Program-made: the position numbers and the translations under genes
From: an uncultured Ruminococcus sp.
GTDB taxonomy: Bacteria; Bacillota; Clostridia; Oscillospirales; Acutalibacteraceae
DNA: 9,799 bases
Assembly: GCA_951800855.1 (NCBI GenBank)
Contig: CATOLC010000028.1
Location: 1 to 9,799, forward strand
Reading direction: 5' to 3'
The notes under the pieces: model-generated
The model's database searches: none
What the model was told of the DNA's origin: nothing
Seen by the model: the letters and a program-made list of their open reading frames with translations, nothing else
Part shown: in pieces, positions 5,696-9,799 of the stretch
Layout of the letters: the number at the start of each line of letters is the position of its first letter
Position numbering within the stretch: the stretch's first letter is position 1

Positions 5696-7813
5696 GTGAA
5701 CGGGCAATTTAATAAAATTATTTCCCCTAAATTAGTATTAATTTTTGCTTTAGGGTTTTCTTTGGTAACCGCAATGGCCGTTGAGGCGGAGGAGACTGGG
5801 AACAAGAAATATCTGGCAGAGATGGAAATAACGGCGACATCTGGGAGCAGATATGATATTAAATATTCTCAGGATAATGGATATAATAATTTTTTATATG
5901 AAATAGATGCAAATTATAACAATTTCACGGTAGATAGCCCACTTGAGATCAAAAATGCAGTTGAACTGGCGGCATTTGCCAAAACAGTAAACGACGGAAA
6001 AAACTTTGCAAATCAATATGTAAAATTGACTGCAAATATCGACTTAGACGGCAACGTGCCGGAAATAAACGAAGAAATTGGCAATTCGGGCCAATTTAAG
6101 GTGGCAATAACGGGACAAGCCGAAAATGTGTGGGGCCCGATAGGAAATAACGAATATCCGTTTCAAGGGACTTTTGACGGAGACGGTCACACAATTGAAA
6201 ATATGGTTGTGTTAGAAACGGAACAAGACTCTAGTACATATGCAGGTTTATTTGGAAAACTCAAAGATGCGACAATTGAAAATTTAGGTATAACTAATTG
6301 CACAGTGATTTCTAATTCCAAGGGCAGTTATGCGGGAAGTTTGGCCGGAGCAGTCGAAGATAATATTGTTATAGAAAATTGCTGTGCTGTGGGCAAAGTT
6401 TACGCTCTGAATACAGATGGTTTTGGTGATATAGAAGGCTGTAAGGTGGGCGGTCTGGTGGGCGAAAGCAATATAAATAGAGAAATAAAGAGCAGTTATG
6501 CACAGGCCAGTGTTTATGCTCTTTCTTCTATTTCTAATGATAAAGTTTACGCCGGCGGGCTGATTGGGCAGAATATCAAGGGCAACATAGACAAAAGCTA
6601 TTCATCTGGGAATATTTACGCCTCTTGTTCGAACCGGTATTCTGAAGCTTATGCAGGCGGGTTAGCCGCAGAAAACAGCATGAATTCAAGCACAATAAGC
6701 AATGCATATTCAACTGGGGACGTATCAGCGTTTGGTGCCCAAAACACGGCTTACTCAGGCGGTTTGGCCGGGATTGCTAATTGTAATATAAGAGGAAGCT
6801 ATGCAGCAGGGAATGTTTATGCATATAGTGGTGCTGGAAATAGTAAAGCCTATATCGGCAAGCTGGTTGGGTCGCGCGGGAACAGTGACACGGGGGACAT
6901 AGAAGGGTGCTATACAAGAAAAGATGCGGCTGCAGAGCCTGCTAGTGCCCAAATATGTGTGGAGGGGGAAGAGCTGGAATTTGACCAGATGACTGGAGTG
7001 GGAGAAGGCAGAGCAAGCGATAAAATGAGCAATTTGAACATAAATGGAGATAACGCCTGGATTTTTACTACAGATTTATTCGACCCGAATGAAGATGACT
7101 CTAAATGCACCAAGCATTTTTATTTTCCTTGCTTGAAAAATGTAGGCGGCGGGGCAGCAGAGGTTATAAAAATAGTTGATAATGAACTAAAAAATTGTGT
7201 AAGTGCAGTGATTAAGGGAGACATGGAGGACGGAGAAGAACTCCAAGTTGATGTAACAATAGCAGACGGCTATGGACGTGAAGATTTAGAACCTAAATAC
7301 CAGTGGTTCGTGGGCGGTAAGCTTGTTGAGGGAGAAACTCGAAGTACGTACACCATAAAAGAGGGCGATATCGAAAAAGGAATATTTGCTGAAGTGACCG
7401 TTGTTGGCATAAATGGCGTAATTATTGCAGAACCAGAGATTCCTAAGGAGGGAGAAAATCAGTTTGATGAAGACACAGGTGCCGAGGAGTCAGGCAACGG
7501 TGAATTTGAAATTGGTACGGGCAATCCAGACAGTGAAATAAAAGAGGTGACAGGTACCGAATCGGACGCGCTTGGCGGTTCCGTGCCAAATCTGATAAAT
7601 ACAGATAACACAGAGAATCCTCCTGATAATATTCCCGATAATATTCCCAATAATACTCCGGCAGATTTAGGCGTTCCAAATGAAGTTTTCAATGCAGTAA
7701 AAACATCAGATAGCTTACAAGAAAGCTTATTTTTGCCCTCTTCTGCCACACTTCTTTCCTCCGCATTACTTATTATTAAAAAACTAAAAAAGAAAATTTT
7801 AAAAAAATATTGA
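5696..7813 (+). CDS. Secreted GLUG-repeat surface protein with degenerate C-terminal anchor
   Basis: The GTG at 5696 follows AAGGAG (5682-5687) by 8 nt. Residues 1-31 are a signal peptide (LVLIFALGFSLVTAMAVEA). Residues 80-172 carry the lead-in usual in GLUG proteins: an N-terminal search-like block (LEIKNAVELAAFAKTVNDGK), LTANIDLDGN, WGPIG and FQGTFDGDGHTIENM. Seven GLUG-type repeats follow, with cores at 182 (YAGLFGKL), 212, 251, 285, 319, 353 and 386, mostly 33-39 residues apart. These imply a beta-helical, adhesin-like rod outside the cell. Residues 495-575 contain an Ig-like module (YQWFVGGKL, STYTI). An acidic Gly/Pro/Asn linker with a threefold DNIP-type repeat leads to a C-terminus of KTSD (669-672), a hydrophobic stretch and KKLKKKILKKY. 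This resembles a sortase signal of the KTGD type with Ser for Gly. About eleven cysteines are unusual for a Gram-positive exported protein. Substrate or partner unknown. Confidence 0.88.
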   Translation: MNGQFNKIISPKLVLIFALGFSLVTAMAVEAEETGNKKYLAEMEITATSGSRYDIKYSQDNGYNNFLYEIDANYNNFTVDSPLEIKNAVELAAFAKTVNDGKNFANQYVKLTANIDLDGNVPEINEEIGNSGQFKVAITGQAENVWGPIGNNEYPFQGTFDGDGHTIENMVVLETEQDSSTYAGLFGKLKDATIENLGITNCTVISNSKGSYAGSLAGAVEDNIVIENCCAVGKVYALNTDGFGDIEGCKVGGLVGESNINREIKSSYAQASVYALSSISNDKVYAGGLIGQNIKGNIDKSYSSGNIYASCSNRYSEAYAGGLAAENSMNSSTISNAYSTGDVSAFGAQNTAYSGGLAGIANCNIRGSYAAGNVYAYSGAGNSKAYIGKLVGSRGNSDTGDIEGCYTRKDAAAEPASAQICVEGEELEFDQMTGVGEGRASDKMSNLNINGDNAWIFTTDLFDPNEDDSKCTKHFYFPCLKNVGGGAAEVIKIVDNELKNCVSAVIKGDMEDGEELQVDVTIADGYGREDLEPKYQWFVGGKLVEGETRSTYTIKEGDIEKGIFAEVTVVGINGVIIAEPEIPKEGENQFDEDTGAEESGNGEFEIGTGNPDSEIKEVTGTESDALGGSVPNLINTDNTENPPDNIPDNIPNNTPADLGVPNEVFNAVKTSDSLQESLFLPSSATLLSSALLIIKKLKKKILKKY
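7625..7660 (+). repeat. Three tandem 12-bp units in the GLUG gene
   Basis: Two identical GATAATATTCCC units are followed by a diverged third (AATAATACTCCG). They encode DNIP-DNIP-NNTP in the linker before the C-terminal anchor. Unit number could change without shifting the frame. Confidence 0.8.
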
Positions 7814-7827
7814 CAAAGGCAGAAATA
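7799..7827 (+). repeat. 29-bp direct repeat, copy 1 (overlaps GLUG stop codon)
   Basis: This 29-bp sequence (TTA7-TATTGACA... to ...AGAAATA) is identical to 8043-8071. Copy 1 contains the last codons and TGA of the GLUG gene. Its TTGACA (7810-7815) has no -10 box 17 bp downstream, so this copy is probably not a promoter. Confidence 0.9.
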
Positions 7828-8042
7828 GATAGAAGGCAAAAGGTGTCGAAAGGAAAAGATATAAAGAGAGATAAAGAGAATAAAAAATCATATCTAAAAA
7901 TTTAGAAACAGGGCAAATTTACGAGCAAACCGGGCTAAATAGTGGCATATATACCGCAAAACACATCCGTTTTTGTCCTTTTTTTGCTCTTTTACTCTTT
8001 GTATTTTGTATACCGCATGATTAGTTTCTTTCACTGCCTAAA
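7828..8042. other. Intergenic stretch between the repeat copies
   Basis: The first half is purine-rich (AAAGG, AAAGAGAG runs) and the second half pyrimidine-rich. No convincing gene is present. Short frames occur, for example GTG at 7942 encoding 34 hydrophobic residues to 8043, but none has an SD. TATACCGCA occurs twice (7950 and 8009). A long-range pairing GAGCAAA (7923-7929) with TTTGCTC (7983-7989) followed by T4 is the only terminator-like structure after the GLUG gene, and its loop is too large to be convincing. Confidence 0.5.
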
Positions 8043-8071
8043 TTAAAAAAATATTGACAAAGGCAGAAATA
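8043..8071 (+). repeat. 29-bp direct repeat, copy 2 (carries infC -35 box)
   Basis: Identical to 7799-7827 over 29 bp. In this copy the embedded TTGACA is correctly spaced from a downstream TATAAT that lies outside the repeat, so it forms the infC promoter. Confidence 0.9.
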
Positions 8072-8082
8072 AGTTATATAAT
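8054..8082 (+). promoter_or_regulatory. Consensus promoter of the infC-rpmI-rplT operon
   Basis: Perfect TTGACA (8054-8059), a 17-bp spacer and perfect TATAAT (8077-8082). This is the strongest promoter in the window, as expected for ribosomal-protein genes. Predicted start of transcription is near 8089. Confidence 0.9.
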
Positions 8083-8088
8083 TTTATA

Positions 8089-8234
8089 TATTATAAAATA
8101 AAGAGGAGCAATTTGTTCTCACCTGTGTAGTAATAGCTTTCATAGGTCAGTATGTTTGTATGAATGTATAAGAAACAAGCATAGGCACGGACAAATTGTG
8201 TCCGTGCTTTGTTTTAAGAGCTTGTGGAGGTGTA
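8089..8234 (+). ncRNA. infC operon leader, probable L20-type attenuation region
   Basis: About 146 nt of untranslated leader lies between the predicted transcription start and infC, and it ends in an intrinsic terminator (8185-8215). In Bacillus the infC-rpmI-rplT leader binds ribosomal protein L20, which promotes premature termination when L20 is in excess. Position, length and terminator fit this model. Possible upstream pairings include ACCT (about 8121) with AGGT (about 8145). I could not derive the full L20-binding fold, so the mechanism is inferred from context. Confidence 0.6.
8185..8215 (+). terminator. Leader terminator (attenuator) before infC
   Basis: A perfect 9-bp stem, GCACGGACA (8185-8193) and TGTCCGTGC (8199-8207), with a 5-nt loop, is followed by TTTGTTTT. 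An upstream AAACAA (8173-8178) can pair with the T tract. It sits 10 nt before the infC SD and would stop transcription before all three genes. Confidence 0.85.
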
Positions 8235-8831
8235 TTGAGTATTAATAAGAGGTTTCAGGTAAATGAAAACATAGAAAATTCAAATGTGCTGGTAATAGAT
8301 TCGGATGGTTCTAACTTGGGCGTTTTGGATTCTAAAAAGGCTTTAGGTATAGCTGAATCTAAAGATTTAGACTTAGTTCAAGTTTCGGCCGGGAATCCAA
8401 AAGCTAATATATCGCCGACCTGCAGGATAATGGATTATGGCAAGTATTGCTATAATCAAGACAAAAAAAATAAAGATAACAGAAAGAAACAAAAAGCTGC
8501 GGTGCTGAAGGAAATAGGACTTTCTGTTAACATTGGGGAAGGAGACTTTGTAACTAAAGCAAGGCATGCCAAAAATTTTTTGGAACAAGGCAATAAGGTC
8601 AAGATAGTGATTAAGTTTCGCGGCAGAGAGAATAATGACCCATCAAGGGGATTTGAGCTTATGGCTAGATTTGTGTCTGCGTGCGAACCCATTGCGAAAA
8701 TTGAAAGTAAAGCACAGGTCGAGGGTAACCGTATGATTATGATTCTGTCAGCAAATATACAGCAAGACAAGACAAAACAGACAGATAAAAACGATGCAAA
8801 TGTTCTGGGAGAGACAAGAGAATCAGAATAG
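8235..8831 (+). CDS. infC: Translation initiation factor IF-3
   Basis: IF-3 binds the 30S subunit, keeps it free of 50S and monitors start-codon and initiator-tRNA fidelity. The N-domain has FQVNENI (7-13), LGVLDSKKALGIAESKDLDLVQVS (28-51) and the signature TCRIMDYGKYCY (62-73). A basic linker (KKNKDNRKKQK, 77-87) joins the C-domain with KEIGLSVNI (92-100), D-F-x-x-KARHAKNFLEQGNKVKI (104-124) and the FRGRE loop (128-132). The tail after about residue 176 is a polar extension longer than usual (198 residues in all). The start is either TTG at 8235, 4 nt after GGAGG (8226-8230), or ATT at 8241, 10 nt after it. AUU is the self-regulatory infC start in E. coli, so the second is a serious option. 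A longer frame from 8196 begins inside the terminator and is unlikely. Confidence 0.95.
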   Translation: MSINKRFQVNENIENSNVLVIDSDGSNLGVLDSKKALGIAESKDLDLVQVSAGNPKANISPTCRIMDYGKYCYNQDKKNKDNRKKQKAAVLKEIGLSVNIGEGDFVTKARHAKNFLEQGNKVKIVIKFRGRENNDPSRGFELMARFVSACEPIAKIESKAQVEGNRMIMILSANIQQDKTKQTDKNDANVLGETRESE

Positions 8832-8893
8832 GCAGTAAACAATAGGCTATGGTTTGTAAAGATGAAAGAACAATATTAAAGGAGTGTACTTGA

Positions 8894-9121
8894 ATGTCAA
8901 AAGTGCGAGTAGGAAAAGTTAAACCGTACAAAATTAAAACGCATACGGGAGCGAAAAAGAGGTTTCGTTTGACGGGAAGCGGAAAAGTTATGAGATCTCA
9001 TGCGTATATGAACCACATACTTACCAAAAAAGCTCAAGGGAAAAAAAGACACTTGAGGAAAAATACGGTTGCTGATGTTACAAATGCAAAGAGGATAGTA
9101 AGGCTTGTCCCGTATAAATAA
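8894..9121 (+). CDS. rpmI: Ribosomal protein bL35, N-terminally extended
   Basis: bL35 is a small basic protein of the 50S subunit. Recognisable features are [19 protein letters not shown] (13-31), [20 protein letters not shown] (36-55) and the terminal [11 protein letters not shown]. Most bL35 proteins are about 65 residues and begin MPKMKTHRG. Here the equivalent [10 protein letters not shown] is preceded by about nine extra residues (MSKVRVGKV), giving 75. The ATG at 8894 has AAAGGAG (8878-8884) at a good distance, and no ATG, GTG or TTG occurs at the usual start position, so the extension looks real. It is second in the operon, 62 nt after infC. Confidence 0.95.
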   Translation: MSKVRVGKVKPYKIKTHTGAKKRFRLTGSGKVMRSHAYMNHILTKKAQGKKRHLRKNTVADVTNAKRIVRLVPYK

Positions 9122-9193
9122 GAATAAAATATTAGGAATACACATAAATAAAAATTTTAAAGTTATTAAGTTAATTAGACGGAGGTAAATAAA

Positions 9194-9544
9194 ATGGCAC
9201 GGATAAAGGGTGCGTTGGTTACTAGAAAAAGAAGAAAAAAAGTACTGAAATTAGCAGCTGGATATTGGGGAGCAAAAAGTAAACATTTTAAAATGGCGAA
9301 ACAGGCTGTAATGAAGTCTGGGAATTATGCATATATAGGAAGACGCCAAAAGAAACGGAATTTTAGGTCTCTTTGGATTACAAGAATTTCAGCAGCGTGC
9401 AGAATGAGAGGAATAAATTATTCTTCTTTTATGAATGGACTGAAAAAAGCTAATATATCGCTGAACCGGAAGATGTTGTCTGAAATTGCAATCTCTGATG
9501 AAAAGGCTTTTACCGCCTTAGTGGATAAAGTTAAAAATGTATAA
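9194..9544 (+). CDS. rplT: Ribosomal protein bL20
   Basis: bL20 is an early-assembling 50S protein that binds 23S rRNA domain II and, in Bacillus, represses its own operon through the infC leader. At 116 residues it has near-standard length. Features are the basic extended N-terminus [19 protein letters not shown] (1-19) with [13 protein letters not shown] (21-33), [18 protein letters not shown] (46-63), [20 protein letters not shown] (65-84), and the C-terminal globular [11 protein letters not shown] segment (90-100). The SD GGAGGT (9181-9186) is 7 nt from the ATG. It is last in the operon, with a 72-nt spacer after rpmI and a terminator just after the stop. Confidence 0.97.
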   Translation: MARIKGALVTRKRRKKVLKLAAGYWGAKSKHFKMAKQAVMKSGNYAYIGRRQKKRNFRSLWITRISAACRMRGINYSSFMNGLKKANISLNRKMLSEIAISDEKAFTALVDKVKNV

Positions 9545-9546
9545 TT

Positions 9547-9585
9547 GCGCTTGGGTTGCGTCAACTTGGCGTGACTTTTTATTTT
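9547..9585 (+). terminator. Probable terminator of the infC-rpmI-rplT operon
   Basis: A two-part hairpin, GCGC (9547-9550) with GCGT (9569-9572) outside and GTTG (9555-9558) with CAAC (9562-9565) inside, is followed by TTTTTATTTT (9576-9585). The stem is interrupted by an internal loop, so it is weaker than the other terminators here. Confidence 0.55.
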
Positions 9586-9799
9586 CTAGGGGTTATAATT
9601 TTTTATATCAGGAATAGCGAGAATTTATCTATCATTTCGCACAAAAACACAAATTAAGCACGAGATTAAACTATATAAAAGGCAGAAAAGGAAAAAGTTG
9701 GGTTGACAAAAAGAGGAGAGGATGATAAAGTAAAAAGAGCGTGTGCAGTGCGCATGCTTAATCGGACATTGAAAAGGGAATAGAGAAGAAAGCAGGAAA
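9586..9799. other. Right-edge intergenic region with a weak promoter candidate
   Basis: No gene is evident. TTGACA (9703-9708), a 17-bp spacer and TAAAGT (9726-9731) could be a promoter for a gene beyond the window, but the -10 is poor. A frame from TTG at 9703 gives 26 charged residues ending at a TAG at 9781-9783, without an SD. A short imperfect hairpin, GCGAGAAT/ATTTCGC, lies at about 9617-9640. Confidence 0.35.

Noticed and set aside
7923..7993. GAGCAAA/TTTGCTC pairing plus T run as terminator of the GLUG gene
   Set aside because: Only 7 bp with a loop of more than 50 nt, so not convincing as an intrinsic terminator.
7942..8046. 34-residue hydrophobic frame that could be a small membrane toxin
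   Set aside because: No SD precedes the GTG, and the hydrophobicity is explained by T-rich DNA.
8196..8234. Longer infC frame starting at TTG 8196 (MCPCFVLRACGGV...)
   Set aside because: That codon is inside the terminator loop, has no SD, and the added residues are not IF-3-like.
1..9799. CRISPR array, tRNA/rRNA genes or transposase
   Set aside because: No regularly spaced repeats, cloverleaf or rRNA-like sequence, or transposase motifs were found in the window.

Overview
The window looks like a chromosomal segment of a low-GC Gram-positive bacterium, most likely an anaerobic member of the class Clostridia. The evidence is AT-rich intergenic DNA, strong Shine-Dalgarno (SD) sites complementary to AAGGAGGTGAT, frequent TTG/GTG starts, a MurJ/SpoVB-type flippase of the kind found in endospore-forming lineages, and the Firmicutes-type infC-rpmI-rplT operon with a leader terminator. 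I cannot name a genus from sequence alone.

Layout. Positions 1-2356 are on the minus strand: the 5' end of a Lys/Glu-rich coiled-coil protein that runs off the left edge, with its own near-consensus promoter and an adjoining palindrome, preceded by a 586-residue flippase. From 2500 onward everything is on the plus strand. First comes an unknown 117-residue protein whose promoter has a run of ten G inside the -35/-10 spacer. Then follow a compact YefM/YoeB-type toxin-antitoxin operon with a textbook operator, folD, a small membrane-anchored protein followed by apparent gene debris, a 705-residue secreted protein with GLUG repeats, and finally the infC-rpmI-rplT translation operon behind a consensus promoter and a terminator-bearing leader.

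How the parts relate. Housekeeping genes (flippase, folD, infC-rpmI-rplT) alternate with accessory ones (coiled-coil gene, G-tract gene, toxin-antitoxin, two exported proteins). Each accessory gene appears to have its own promoter. The toxin-antitoxin pair is bracketed by two 27-bp terminators that differ at one base. The GLUG gene ends inside a 29-bp sequence repeated 244 bp downstream, where the repeat carries the -35 box of the infC promoter. These junctions suggest that the accessory genes were inserted or rearranged between conserved ones.

The most distinctive signal is the G10 tract at 2534-2543. It forms most of a 16-bp promoter spacer, which is the arrangement of a phase-variable promoter. 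I do not see a complete new multi-gene defence or biosynthetic system here.
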